Source: Angiostrongylus vasorum (lineage: Eukaryota > Nematoda > Chromadorea > Rhabditida > Metastrongylidae). Taken from it: DNA of 64,000 nucleotides. The position numbers were made by a program, and so were the translations under genes. Positions 34,560 to 49,094 of the stretch are shown here, in pieces (position 1 is the first letter of the stretch; every line of letters begins with the position of its first letter). The stretch spans positions 2,818,501 to 2,882,500 of the forward strand of contig JADANN010000174.1 in the NCBI GenBank assembly GCA_018806985.1. The letters run 5' to 3'. Under the pieces are notes generated by a model. That model had not been told where the DNA came from. It did no database searches and saw only the letters and a list, made by a program, of their open reading frames with translations.

Positions 34560-36780
34560 CGCATTCTTCTATCGAGGGATTTTATTTTGAACAACGAAGC
34601 GCCTGAATTAGCGTCCGCATGAATGCATATTTGTTATTCTTCGCTGCTCAGATTGGAAGCTTACAAAAGTTAATCTGCCATTTTGTTTGGAATGAATACT
34701 TGGAGATCTTAAGCGTCACATTAAGGTCCATGGATTAGAATGGAACGAACAGGGCAAGCGGATCTCGGAGTTCATCATGACGACAAAGACCATCTGTGGT
34801 AGCTCGCAATTCCAGAAGCCCCACCTTCAACGCTGGACGTGGGAGTCTCCCAGTGGAGAGTACCATAACGAAATAGACCACATCATAGTAAATAGAAGGT
34901 TTTGCACACACGGGACCAGACCATCGCCTCCTTCGTGCAAGATTCTATTTATCGCGAAGAGAGGAGAAAAAGCCGCTAAAAATTCAAAAAACCTAAGTCC
35001 CAGAACCACCATAAACTGGGACCTATTCAATTCATTAGTCGGCTGTTCGGAAGATGCCGTTTTCGATAACATCGACGAGGAATACAATCGGCTTATTTAA
35101 CGTTAGCGCTATGAAAGCTGAGAGTTCGAAAGTTACCAAGAGACGTCTGTCAGCAGAAACCCTCAGGCTGTTACGCCAGCGTGGAATCGCGCTAGCTGTA
35201 GACTACCGCAAACTAACCTCCGAACTTAGAAAACAATGAAGACGGGCGATAGAAGATATTAAAGAGAGAAGAGCAGCCGTTATGGTCAAAGCTGGTGAGG
35301 CTAGGAAAAGCATTCGTAAAGCCCATCGAAGCTTCGCCAATTACAAAACCAAGATGATTGCACTCCGACGCCCAGACGGAACAGTTACAGCGTCCAGAAA
35401 GGCAATGGAGAAAATCATTCACGAATACTACTCAGATCTCTTCGATAGCCACATCGACCTTCCGTCATATGAAATAAAGGAGGATGGATATGTCGTACAA
35501 TCGGTTCTCCCGTCCAAATCCGACATGGTATTTCGTTGGTGAAAAATCGAACAGCACCAGATCCCGGACAGGATAGGGGCCAGAACACCTTAAGAACCCT
35601 CCGCCAGTTTTCGTAAACACACTGGCTCGGCTCTTCAGACGTTACCTGTCTGAATGCAAGGTCCCTACTCAGTGGAAGACCAGCAAGACCGCGCTATTGT
35701 TCAAGAACATTGACTTCCACGATATAGGCAACTACCGCCCATACCGCCCAATCTGCTTCACAGCAAGGATATCACCATTCTACAACGGTATTAACATCGA
35801 CATCAGAAGAGGGGTCAGGCAAGGCGATACCATCTCGCCAAAACTATTCATCGCCACCTTCGAGAACGTCATGTGAACAGTGGAATGGGATAACATGATG
35901 TGAAAATCAATAGTAGGCAATTACACCATTTTCGCTTTGCTGATGACATCGTCCTTATAACACTGAATATTAGCCAAGCGGAGTGTATGCTTGCCGACTT
36001 TGATAAAGCCTGTGGAAAAAATTGGCCTTCGACAAAATCTCAAAAAAAAGAACGATGTTCATGAAGAAAGGATTCGTTTTGTATGCTCCATTCACGCTGT
36101 ATGGAATGAATATCTCCAAGTGCTCCAGTTACGCCTTTCACGGCCAGGAAACCAACAAGATGAACGACTGAGCTCTAGAGTGGAGCAGAAGGAAACGAGC
36201 GGCTTAGGCAGTTTTCAAAAGCATCATTGGTATAGTAAGAACAATGAACACCCGACTCCATGTCCACCTTTTCGACTCAACGGTACGCGGTACTTCCTGC
36301 GTTAACGTATGCATCAGAAAGCTGGTCGCTGCGTAAACTGGATGAAAAACCACTCAGCGTTATTGAACGCGCAGTCGAAAGGACGATGCTAGGAGTCTCC
36401 CGTGTCACACAAGTAAGGGAAAGGATCCGAAACCCCGACCTGCGTCAACGATCAAAAATTAGAGAGGCCGTTCTGTACGCCAAACAATCGAATATAAGGT
36501 GGACAAGAGACGTAATGCATATGGACGACAACGGATGGACAAGAGCCGTTAGTGACTGGATTCCTCGGAATGTCAAAAGCACTGCAGGGAGACCATCGAT
36601 CCAATGGTCACTTTTTTCACGAAAAAGCCTAGAAGAAAGATGTGATACTCAACGTCTCCATAATGCGAGCAAAACTCACAGGGCTACTCTTGCACGCGAC
36701 AGGAAAAAATAGATTTACTGGCGCCCGCTCGAGTCACTCGACGTCCAACGGGACTACAGGTGATACAGGTGATCTGATTA
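34560..36780 (+). mobile_element. RTE-type LINE, endonuclease end and reverse transcriptase, decayed
   Basis: 34755-35100 is the end of the APE-type endonuclease: [37 protein letters not shown] (the SDH-like IDHIIV motif), then linker. 35.1-35.9 kb is a shifted linker and palm (GDTISPKLFIATFENVM at about 35.83 kb). 35.95-36.3 kb reads LADDIVL-like then LNGTNIS-like sequence. 36260-36712 is the reverse transcriptase end: LPALTYASESWSLRKLDEKP, VIERAVERTMLGVSRVTQVR, RWTRDVMHMDDNGWTRAVSD. Typical of RTE elements in strongylid nematodes. Many stops. Confidence 0.75.
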
Positions 36781-36789
36781 CAAAGACTG

Positions 36790-37290
36790 CCTTGTACGTT
36801 TACCTTAGACATTTCCAGTGAACATAGAGAATAAAGTGGAGCAGGAGTTACACACAATAAGGAGGATACCAGGCCCCCTCACACGAGCATTCTACTCGAC
36901 GGTCCTTCCAGCGCTCCTTTATGCACAAGACTTGGGTTGATACTTCAAAGTGGAGAACCCTGCGCACGAAACACAGAGCTCTAACAGAATGTCTTTTTGA
37001 GATTTAACTAGGATATTAGCCGTTTAGTGAGAATGCGCAGCTGAGACCTTCGGAAGCAATCTCATGTTGGTATTAAGGAAAATTCACATTGACACCCGAA
37101 ACACAAATGGTCCGGTTATATAGTGACACAAATGACCAATAAATGGCCGGAGAAACCGTGGACATCACCATACCCGAGGTAGACCATCAACATGGATGAC
37201 GATAGCTCGAGAACAGCAGTGGAAAACGTGCACGGTAGTGCACCATTGTTCGAGGTTCATCCAGCTGCCCAAGTAAATATTATTGTCCTT
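36790..37290 (+). mobile_element. second RTE-type fragment (different lineage)
   Basis: After the first LINE the plus strand carries another reverse transcriptase end: TRAFYSTVLPALLYAQ, DTSKWRTLRTKHRALTECLF, then a decayed remainder. It belongs to the lineage with the TSRNLRTIHRAL block seen at 53.8 kb. Confidence 0.5.
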
Positions 37291-37599
37291 ATTTTTCTTG
37301 TCACTACGTTGTTCGAGTATTCACTACCACTTAATGAATTCTGATGCGATGAAATTGTTGGAAACAATGAACACAACATGTAAGAACCCCCTTTTCGTTA
37401 TTGTTAGGGAAATAAAAACGCAGCTGGTACAACGGGTACACCACCGCAAGTGAAAAAAATTAGCACTACTGATGATGACACAGCTACCATACACTTCGCA
37501 TGTCCAACCAAGAATTGTCTATGCACCGAATGTTTTAGAATGACCTCGAAGTCTAACTATCCCCAGTACGAAAACTCTGTGGACCACTTTTTTTATTTC

Positions 37600-37960
37600 C
37601 ATATGACCCGTCTTCAGGTCTACAGTGCGGTTCCCAGCACTCCTCACATTCGATCCGTTTCCTCGCATCCATTATCCACGAAGGTCTTCTAACTTTTTAT
37701 GTGTGGTTTCGGCTGCTGTTTGACGATTTCCATTTCATCTTGATTGTCGTAGAATGCTGGTCGAGCAATTCTCCTCAGTGTCCTGAGATAGCCGGGCTGG
37801 TGCGTTCCCAACTGGATTGCAGAGAGTTATTTCTTTCCTAGATAAGTCCGGTACTAATTTCATAACCCCGGACGGATGAGAGGCTTCGTTGGGTCGTAGC
37901 TGAATCAGTATTAGCAATATGCTCGTAATCACCGACGTCACTACCATTGTGCTATCTCCT
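37600..37960 (-). repeat. tRNA-derived SINE, family 3
   Basis: Reverse copy from ATATGACCCGTCTTCAGGTC to CGTCACTACCATTGTGCTAT. Confidence 0.65.
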
Positions 37961-38651
37961 CACAAACCACTTTACATCGAGGAACTCTATCTGGTTCCTC
38001 AATTATTCACCCAAAGAATTGTCTTTGTTCTGCTCTACAAGTACCACGAAAGCACAGTAGCACAAGTTTTAAGCAGATCAACCTTACAAAAAACGAGGAA
38101 GAAAACCATCTATCACGAAACAATGATTTCACCCAGTAAAACACATAATAAATCAAGAACCATTTGAACACATTAAAATCCCACTGCTTGAGATGTAAAT
38201 AGTCAAAATACTTGAAATATCACATTAATCTCTAATAATCACATTGTAACTGTCATATGTTTGCTCAGTCGATTATTACTGATATATAAAGTCCTATCAA
38301 AATGCCCCAATCACTCTCGAATTCCAAAATACCCAAATTAGTTATCCATTAGCAAACAGCGGAATGCCGAACAGTAACCATAATCGTACCTAACTACCAA
38401 CGGAAAAAGCTTCACCAGTGCCCCTCAATAAAAAATTGGATTTGGAAACCTTTCAAAAAAGTAAGCAGATAGCACCACCCCACTATACTCGAAAAGTACC
38501 AATGGATATGGTAATTCTAAAAGTGTTACATGGAAGCTGTAAAAAAAAATAATCAATAATGTTTGAATTACTAGAACAGAAATATGGAACGGGATAATGA
38601 AGTGACAAATCTTCTAGACGTCCGTAAAAAAGATACTCAAGCTTGGTGAAC

Positions 38652-38657
38652 TTTATT
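38652..38657 (-). terminator. polyadenylation signal AATAAA of SEC62
   Basis: AATAAA on the minus strand overlaps the TAA stop at 38655-38653. Overlap of stop codon and poly(A) signal fits a very short 3' UTR. Confidence 0.5.
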
Positions 38658-41600
38658 TCTTGACGATAACGTATTCAGAATCAGCTTGCTGCGGTCTTCG
38701 TTCTCTAAGACCACCCTCTGGTGACGGTGGCGCAGAAGATCCCTCCTGAAAAACTGGTTGCATACCACACAATGGAAAGATCTAATAAAGTAGGTAGAAC
38801 GAATGGTTTAATGAAGACAATTTTAATCATAAAAGCAATAAAAGTAACAACAAATAGAAAACCTCGCTCCCTGTCTGTTCCTGCGACTTACTGGCTTGAC
38901 TGATATTACCACCTTCGTCTGCATCATCATCGATTGGTTTCGAATCATTTTCATGGTCTAGAAACACTTATTGCAAAATCAGATAATACGACAGAAGAAA
39001 TTGGACTAAATAATGAGAAACTGCAACCACACGTACCACTTTCTTTCGCTTTTTTCAATTTCTTTTTCTTCTCACTTTTCTCAGCCTTGCTACTGTGAGG
39101 ACAATATTCGTAAGTGTACCATGGCTGGAAGGACTCAAAGAAACCGCAATCCTGCAAAACAGAACTGTGTATGAAAAAGGATAAAGCTTACAACGTTGAC
39201 CAATCCTTGAAGGACACGGCATTTCTTCAATTTCAACAAATATGGTTGGAAGTGATTGGATGTACATCTACTAGCCTTTAGAACGACTTTCGGAAGCCTA
39301 CCAATGTATCAATTCAGCGTTTTCAACCTACCAGGAAACTCTTCTACTAATCTGCCTGCCCCGGAGGGTAGGAAGAGCTGGTGAGTCAGCGCACGGGATC
39401 GAACCAGCGGTCGATCCGGTATGTATTGCAAGATACGCTTAACCACTGCGCTGCACACACCACTCATGTTGTGTCTATGATATAACAAACAGTACATGTG
39501 TGTCTCTTTCACAAGCCACAGACATCATTCCGTCTCGTATACCAGACTTCGAAAATCGTGCACTTTAAATTACAACTCATGCGTTCATTTAGCTCCACTG
39601 TACTTATTTCGTGATACTCTTGACGTCGATGTCACTTTCTCCAGGACTGGGTGGACACTGATGTCACGGATGTCACCTTCACCATCGACAATCTATGAGT
39701 CCTCAGAGTACAGGAAAACAAATATTGGAAAGGTGTCTCATCCGGACACACTAATAAGCAGCTAGTGGCAATACCGTACAGCACATATTGTAGCGATGAC
39801 TTACTGATTATAAAAATACATATGCAGGAACAAAACATGGAAAGTGTTAGTAGCAAAGAACATTGATCAAACAAAAAGAACGAAAAGTAGGTGAACTCGT
39901 TCCTGATAAACGATTAAACTCTATACTTTGAATAAAGCAGGTAAATGAAGAACAACATCAGCGAAAAATTATGAGAATGAAAACTGATAACTGTGAAATA
40001 TAGCCATAATAATGTTGAGATTTTTGCAAAACTCCGGAACGCTGCTGTCTGTGGTGGGGACCGAACACGCCAATACCCTTTCCAGATGCTAACGCGTTCA
40101 CCACCGCACAATGCTAGTCCTTCGTTTCGGCTTTCTCTGAGCCGTGTTGCTGACGGCTGTTTTCAAACGTGCACCTTGTGCACACCTAACCGCCAGACAT
40201 AATCACCTATATTGGTTTTCTTTAAAGGTATTCGTACAGAAAGTACAAAAATACACTAAAATTAGACCTATGGTAACCCTTCAACAGTTTACCGTTCTGG
40301 CAAAGTGCTAATAAATATCGTACTTTAGTGTATAAACTATAAAGTTTTAGACTGGACAAACGCATCCAACAAAATTTTTTTGCAAATTACTGAGTTTAAA
40401 AGACAAATTTTTCGGCTATCCTACATTGATCTGTGCTCGATAAGCTATCGAAGGAATGGAAAAACTATAGCAAACAAGTTGCTCCATAAAATAAACTACC
40501 AACAAGATAAAGCGTTGTAAAACTCGTCCACTTCGAGCGACGACATTCGAACTAAAGTCACATCAATCAATAAGTGATTTTCAGATTAGCATTCAACTGA
40601 TAATCACTAAACTGCCTACTGTCCAACATGGATGTTCAGTAAGCTGACACTTTAGCAGTACAATGAAAACCGTGCAGTGCGCACATAATTACTACTGTCC
40701 TGAGAAAGCAGTAAAGAAGGCAATCGACGTTAGAACACACAAGTAGGCTAACAGCGCAGGTCAACGTAAAGTCGGCAGCATGTTTAGAATACGTCTCAGA
40801 GATCTGGCATACATACAATTCACATCGTCATCTACGGCGGTGCAGAGCATCGAACCACTGCAGTAGCTACAACTCAAAGTCCGGGAAAAGAAATCCAATG
40901 ACAACGATTGTACAAGGTTTATAATCAATTCTAGAGTTGGAAGAAATAACTCAGGGAATGACTAATTCAACACGAGTCAGACACCAATACAGACGTTTAT
41001 AACAGTCGTTCCACAGGTGACCATCAGAAAATAGGATGACCCAAGCAACCACTCCTTTAAAAAGAAAACTTACTTCGGTTAGATTGGGTAGTATCCACAG
41101 CTTATGACGTCCCATAGTAACAAGCCAAATGACGCCGAAAAGTACTGTGCGCACTGTAAAAGCACGTAGAGAATGAGAGCTACAATACTGTTATAAATAA
41201 AAATATTCACAGATTGCCAGAAACTTACAAATGGCAACGATAACAATAGCACCGAAAGCAGCAATTCCAGCAAGAGATAAGTAATAGACACCTTGGCGAA
41301 GCCAGGCAGGCCATAAAGGAAACAGACAACCAAGTATTGTGCCCAAGACCATCAGAAGGCCGATGACCTTTTTATACAACGGTGTTGGATCAAATACCCA
41401 AACATATACGTCTTTATCATCCGAAAAAAACCTGAAAAGCACTAAACATCGGAAAAAGAAAAAACGTTATTACCCTGAACAAACAGAGCAAACAAACCTG
41501 TACGTCATGCACTTCCAGCTTGACTTTCTTCTTTTTCTTTTTGTCTTCATCATCCTAAAAAATAGAGCAGGGGTTGAATTACGAAACCGGTTCGAGAAGA

Positions 41601-42170
41601 CCGGTTTACTCACCACGTAAAAAAGAAGTTCATAAAGACATAATGAACTAAATTGTCAGGGAACATATGAAAGTTTTTTGCTTTCATATATGTATAAGAC
41701 ATACAACGGGACTTAACCTTAGAGTCCTTGGGCTTCTTCTCGTCCTTCTTCTCCTCTGTTTCTGTCTCGGTCACTGTTTCATCCTCTTTCTTCTTGTTCT
41801 CGTGTTTGTCAACCTTACTCGGTCTACCTACCTCTTTGTCCTTCCTGTCCTTATCCTCTTTCTTCTTTGGCACTAATTTACGTGCACGGAAGAACAGTTG
41901 GTGTGCCATCAATGAACGCATGTAGTTCACAGCAGCAAGTCTATTCGGAAATAACATCGAGGCCTCATTCTTGGCTTTTGTACCATAGCGCGAGTCCATA
42001 AGGGTATCAACCGCTTTTGATCCTGAGAAGTAGTGGACTTCATTTCCTTGGAACATAGTCGTGCTCGTTGGACAATTGAAACGAACATAGCGAGCAATAC
42101 TATCCTGTTCTTTTGAAAGAGCTGCCTCATCTGTTGCTTCCTTCTTCCCACTTTTTCTTTTCGTTGACAT
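38653..42170 (-). CDS. sec-62: SEC62, ER protein translocation channel subunit, seven exons
   Basis: Membrane partner of SEC63 at the Sec61 channel, used for post-translational import of small secretory proteins and for ER-phagy. Exons (minus): 42170-41718, 41554-41498, 41431-41229, 41153-41074, 39151-39037, 38957-38863, 38745-38653; all junctions are GT-AG. The first exon carries the conserved N-terminal cytosolic domain (YVRFNCPTSTTMFQGNEV, SKAVDTLMDSRYG) and a long Lys/Glu-rich charged linker. Exon 3 has DVYVWVFDPTPLYKKVIG, then the first membrane segment, FPLWPAWLRQGVYYLS and the start of the second; exon 4 ends with HKLWILPNLTE. The tail is acidic and ends YVIVKK. About 365 residues, versus about 400 in human. 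The start is supported by a TTTTCAG acceptor 9 nt upstream. An AATAAA overlaps the stop codon. Exon 3 begins with one T more than the reading frame allows (see findings). The intron before exon 5 is about 1.9 kb and holds two SINEs. Confidence 0.93.
39176..39462 (-). repeat. tRNA-derived SINE, family 2, in a SEC62 intron
   Basis: Reverse copy from GGATAAAGCTTACAACGTTG to AACCACTGCGCTGCACACAC. Confidence 0.65.
40000..40112 (-). repeat. tRNA-derived SINE, family 1, in a SEC62 intron
   Basis: Minus copy: TTTTTGCAAAACTCCGGAAC, GTGGGGACCGAACACGCC and GCTAACGCGTTCACCACCGC on the plus strand. Confidence 0.55.
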
Positions 42171-42187
42171 CGACGTTGCCTGAAAAC
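42171..42187 (-). promoter_or_regulatory. probable spliced-leader acceptor of SEC62
   Basis: On the minus strand a TTTTCAG ends at 42180, and GCAACGTCG separates it from the ATG at 42170. No upstream coding exon is seen, so this is read as a trans-splice acceptor, as is usual in nematodes. A cis-spliced 5' UTR exon is the alternative. Confidence 0.55.
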
Positions 42188-42627
42188 TCCTACCAATACG
42201 AGAACCAGCGCCAATCAAACAGATGAGAAACGAGTACGACAATAATTAACAACAAATCTTCGGAAAGATGAACACGATGACGCTTCGAGAAAGTTGAGGT
42301 CAAACGTTGGCACATATAAATAGCAAACTATACAACAAACTACCTACACCCAGTACCATTATACTTCTATAAACCTTTATAAACCTTAGAAACCATTTGA
42401 GTTACTAAAACTTAGAAATTTGCCGTAGTGAAGGGTTGGACGGCTATTCAGACCAGAAAAGAAACTACCATCAAAGTTCGGCACTCCAATCGAAAATGTG
42501 GAAGCAACCCAAAGCGCTGTTCTGTTGGAGCGCGACAGTCACGAACAACGTGGATGGGGACGAATCGTCAATGAAATGCACTCATCATTCAGCAGTTAGA
42601 GAACTTCATAAGATCAGAACATACGAT

Positions 42628-42902
42628 ATAGAAGGACAAAGCTGTCGGTGTCGATCAATCCCTGAGAAATGTGCCATGCATTTGACTCCATCAAGCATCG
42701 TTGGAGCTGATTGAATGTATATCTGGCCTTGACAATGACTTGCGATGGCCTACCGATGTATCCAGCCAGCGCTCCTATCTCCCAGACAGGTCTGGCATCA
42801 ATCTGCCGACCCCGGAAGGATGGAGGGCTTCGTGGGCCTGGGCGCCAGTATGGATCCCATGTGTTTTGCAGGGCACCTCCGACCACTGCGCCACACGCGC
42901 CC
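42628..42902 (-). repeat. tRNA-derived SINE, family 2, between SEC62 and DNAJC25
   Basis: Reverse copy from ATAGAAGGACAAAGCTGTCG to CGACCACTGCGCCACACGCG. Confidence 0.75.
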
Positions 42903-43314
42903 TTAAGAGCAGAATATAAGGTAAGATAAGAACATAAGGGGAACATAAGGTAAGGAACTTCATAGAACTAAAAGATCCGTTTCGTAGACAAAAACAGTCA
43001 GGAATGAATCCCACCACACATTACAGTCTTCATGGGGTACTTTCCAGCCCAACAAAGGGCCTAGTGATTGACATGACGGAACATGGAATCTTTAAGCAAT
43101 TACGATTGCCACATTTCATTTCCAGGTTCCCTTTCAGAAAAGTCATGGAACAGGTACAGACTGCAGTTTCAAAAGACGGATATCTTTGTATAAATAAGCA
43201 CATAACAACAAGTTACCAGTATCACGACCATTATGAACAAAAATCGTATCACAGCTCAATCACTCGGAATTTAAACTATTGATTGGAGTGGGGACAACAG
43301 AGATGTTGTCGCTT

Positions 43315-45979
<2,665 letters not shown>

Positions 45980-46000
45980 ACTCGAGCGTACCTGAAAACT
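45980..46000 (-). promoter_or_regulatory. probable spliced-leader acceptor of the DNAJC25 gene
   Basis: AGTTTTCAG on the minus strand ends at 45992, 12 nt before the ATG at 45979. The J-protein's signal peptide begins directly at that ATG and no earlier coding exon is seen. Confidence 0.5.
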
Positions 46001-46637
46001 ACCTGAACAAATGACACATGTTTCACATAAGGTAGCAACCTGCAGGTATGCTCGAAATACACGTGAGTCCTTCGACGCTTCGAACCACCAACGAACTTCT
46101 CCTTCACCACCCACCCAGTTGAGTAGTACTATCGTACAATGAGACGAACACTTGAGTTCAGAGTTCGTATAAAGTAGCTGGCTCTTTGACCCGCACGAGT
46201 CCATCGACACTTCATAGCAGTTCAAAATCCACGTAGTCGAACCAGTAAACTATTTTGGAGCATAGTACGGTAAAGATCCACTAACATATGACCTTTTGTG
46301 CTCTGTTTAACCCATTTCGTATCACCTGGAGTCCGAACTGTAGTTCAAAACACGGCATTCGACAAATTGAGAGCACAATGCTTACGACAAGGCGCTAAAT
46401 ACAGACGACATGACCTCTCTAGAAGTCATTTTTTAAGGGGCATAGTGGCCGGTGTGACTTCCATAGATATCAGAGTAAGCTCAACAAAAAATTAGGCGTC
46501 ATCCATTGAGATAGAGAAGCGAAATTAAGCGCTGTCGCCTAAGTCAGTGAGATATTGCGTTGACCTATCGATGACATACAATTGGCGAAGGTGCATATGC
46601 TAATTTAAGCCCATTTTCAAAATGTATACGTTAAATT

Positions 46638-46925
46638 AAAGGCCGCGTGTAGGGCAGTGGCCGGACGCGCCCTGCAATACACACGGGATCGACCTCCACG
46701 CCCAACGCCCAACGCCCACCAAGCCTTGTACTCCTCCTGGGTCGGGAAATTGGTGCCTGACTTGTATGGGAGCTTAGCAGCACTGGCTCGATACATCGGT
46801 AGGCCACCGCGAGTCATTGTAAAGGCCAGATATGCATTCAGTCACCTCCAACGATGCTTAATGAAGTCGAACGCATGGCACATCCCTCAGGGATTGATCA
46901 ACGTCGAGAGCTTCATCCTTTTTAT
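46638..46925 (+). repeat. tRNA-derived SINE, family 2, well preserved
   Basis: Plus copy from GGCCGCGTGTAGGGCAGTGG to GATTGATCAACGTCGAGAGC. Confidence 0.75.
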
Positions 46926-47437
46926 CTTTTACACATTAAATGAAACCGACTTTTCAGAATTCAGACCACTCTTAATTCCTTTTTTGCATAACCCAACACA
47001 TATTCTGCGGATACCGAACTCCTGCACTTGTTTCATTCGTTTTGCCGTTGGTCTCGCACCCATCGTTCACGAACGTCATCGGATTTGTGTGCGAGCTCGG
47101 TTGCTGCTTCACGACTTCTGTTTTTCCTTATAGATGGATTTGAATGTGGATCGAGTAACTTGTCCATGGGATTCCGGAATAGCGGCGCTAGGGCATCCCC
47201 AAGTTTCTGTTTGGCACCAGTAAGCCGATCGTGACGAGATGGGAGCGTGGGTTGGCTCGGTGCGCAGTTACAAACTTGATATCAACAACCTCTCCACACC
47301 TCTGAATATTATAGCATTGGGAATTTTAAGTCAGGGTAAAAAGCCTCCTTTCCACTATTATAGATTCTACCCAAAAATTACTCATATCAGAGACTTGATA
47401 TGGGATCCAAACGGATTCTCAACAAAAAAAAAAGGAT

Positions 47438-47536
47438 AAAGCTCTCAGCGTTGATTAATCCTGGCGAGCCTGGGGCCAGGATTGATCCAACATATGTTCT
47501 GCAAGGCACCTCTGACCACTGCGCTACACGTGCGCA
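47438..47536 (-). repeat. tRNA-derived SINE, family 2, internally deleted
   Basis: Reverse copy about 100 bases long: 3' part (AAAGCTCTCAGCGTTGATTA) joined directly to the tRNA head (CTGACCACTGCGCTACACGT). Confidence 0.6.
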
Positions 47537-47883
47537 TCTGCAATATAGTCAACGAAGTACTGGACCGCATTGGACTGGTGTTCACAACTGTCGTCTATTG
47601 GTAACAAGGGTTGTTGTCTGCCAGTGCAGTAGGGCCCCTTTCCGTCTGTCGTCTCACAACCTGCTTCGAAGTTCACGACAAGTTTTTTGTGAGGATTGGA
47701 GCAGACTTCAGGATTGGAATATCTAAATGGAATCTTACTATCCAGTAGAAGTACTGCTTTTTCTGACGTATTCTGTAAACGAGTCTTTCATCCCCAGCTG
47801 TGAAATGTCTTGTTTTAAGCGTTACTTTAATTTCTAAGCAAATATTACTGTTCCGTTCATCTACTGTCGTTTCATTGAACAGA

Positions 47884-48950
47884 ATGGGCCACGATCATCA
47901 TGAACCTTTCAAAATTCCTCACTACTCGATCTACAACAACTACCAACAGTTCCCAGAATTGGCGAATCACGAGAGAAGGCTAGCTCAAATTGGCCTCAAA
48001 GACCCGTGGATCAGGTGTGTTGTGTCCCCTGAGTTATTTCGAAGACTTTTGGTTTGGTGCAGATTCACTCCATTCCTAGAATTTGTTTGTTTTTTCGAAG
48101 TAAAGCTTTTTGAAAGATAGGTTATTGTACCTATGAAGTTTCTTTCAACTGCTTGTATTATGATGGGATTCAGGAACTATGTCTACCTGTACGATCGTGA
48201 GTATCCTCATGTGCGTGGTCAATGGAATCACTTCAAGCGGGTGAGTGGAAATTCGTTTCGTTAGGTAGAGTCTTTGACTAGGATGTTTGTCCATGAGTCC
48301 TCTTTCATTTAATGGATAGAAACAGGGATTTTAATCAGTGTTTTTTTATAATCGTCCCAAAGGCCTACCGCTTCTTCGTGGCTGGGAGGTGTTCCTGGGT
48401 GCCGGACTGCGATGCACAGTGGGGGGATTGATCAGTAGGGTCTCCCAAGCTGAGAGGGAGTCCAACGTTTCCACCAGGAAGTCTAGCTAAGAGTAAACCA
48501 ATACCAATACCAGGATACACCACTGTTCTGGTACCAAGCTAGTCGCATGGTAGCAAATCCCCCTCTGATCCACCAGGGCAGCGAATGTCTGTGGTGGTGA
48601 CGACCTGGGGCAGACTTTGGCCAGACTGTCCTCTGGACTCCAGGGAACCACGATAGCTAAACGAGCAAAACTCCGAGACAATAGAGATTATGCTGAGGCT
48701 CCCACAAGCAGTGAAAATGGGCCATCGAAGTATCTAGGTAAGTTTAAATTTTTTTATAATTAGGGAGAACTAAGCACATTGGCTTCGAAATCATTCGCCT
48801 CTGAAGTGCGAATTGTTCATTCAGAAAACGTTTTAGTTGATCTTACCTGGATGGAAAGCTGGTGTTGGTCTTGCGTTTGCACTGATTGCGGTCGAGGAAG
48901 GATACCAGTATGCCAGATACGGCACAACTTCTTGGGATTCCCATCATTGA
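47884..48950 (+). CDS. NDUFB3: NADH:ubiquinone oxidoreductase beta subcomplex subunit 3 (B12), three exons
   Basis: Single-pass accessory subunit of mitochondrial complex I in the distal membrane arm. Exons 47884-48014, 48174-48240 and 48837-48950; junctions GT-AG, phases 2 and 0 agree. About 103 residues versus 98 in human. Visible features: the His-rich start MGHDHHEPFKIP, ERRLAQIGLKDPWIR, the conserved NYVYLYDREY block, then LPGWKAGVGLAFALIAVEE, which is the membrane helix, and a His-containing end (SWDSHH). The start is the first ATG, one base after an acceptor-like AACAG at 47882. The second intron holds a full 390-bp repeat in reverse orientation. An AATAAA follows at 48985. It heads what looks like an operon with the SFT2 gene. 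Confidence 0.93.
48355..48740 (-). repeat. 390-bp interspersed repeat, family 4, in NDUFB3 intron 2
   Basis: CCAAAGGCCTACCGCTTCTT start, GACCTGGGGCAGACTTTGGC core, AAAATGGGCCATCGAAGTAT end. Confidence 0.7.
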
Positions 48951-48984
48951 ACTTGTAGTTCTTGTAGAATGTATAGTGTAGCCT

Positions 48985-48990
48985 AATAAA
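48985..48990 (+). terminator. polyadenylation signal AATAAA of NDUFB3
   Basis: AATAAA lies 35 nt after the NDUFB3 stop and about 100 nt before the ATATTTTAG acceptor (49081-49089) of the SFT2 gene, the spacing normal between genes of a nematode operon. Confidence 0.6.
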
Positions 48991-49080
48991 TAGCTCAATA
49001 TCAAGTGCTGGTTTTACAATCGTGGCAGTTTTCCCCTATGTACATCAAGGTTCTCATGTTTTATAGTTAGGTGATTTTCA

Positions 49081-49094
49081 ATATTTTAGGGCTC
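49081..49094 (+). promoter_or_regulatory. probable operon-type trans-splice acceptor before the SFT2 gene
   Basis: ATATTTTAG ends at 49089, five bases before the ATG at 49095. It is 139 nt after the upstream stop codon, and the stretch before it is U-rich. This fits SL2-type processing of a polycistronic transcript. Confidence 0.5.

Noticed and set aside
41667..41925. Hydrophobic plus-strand frames opposite SEC62 exon 1
   Set aside because: They are the antisense of the Lys/Glu-rich linker of SEC62, which reads as Leu/Phe/Ser runs on the other strand.
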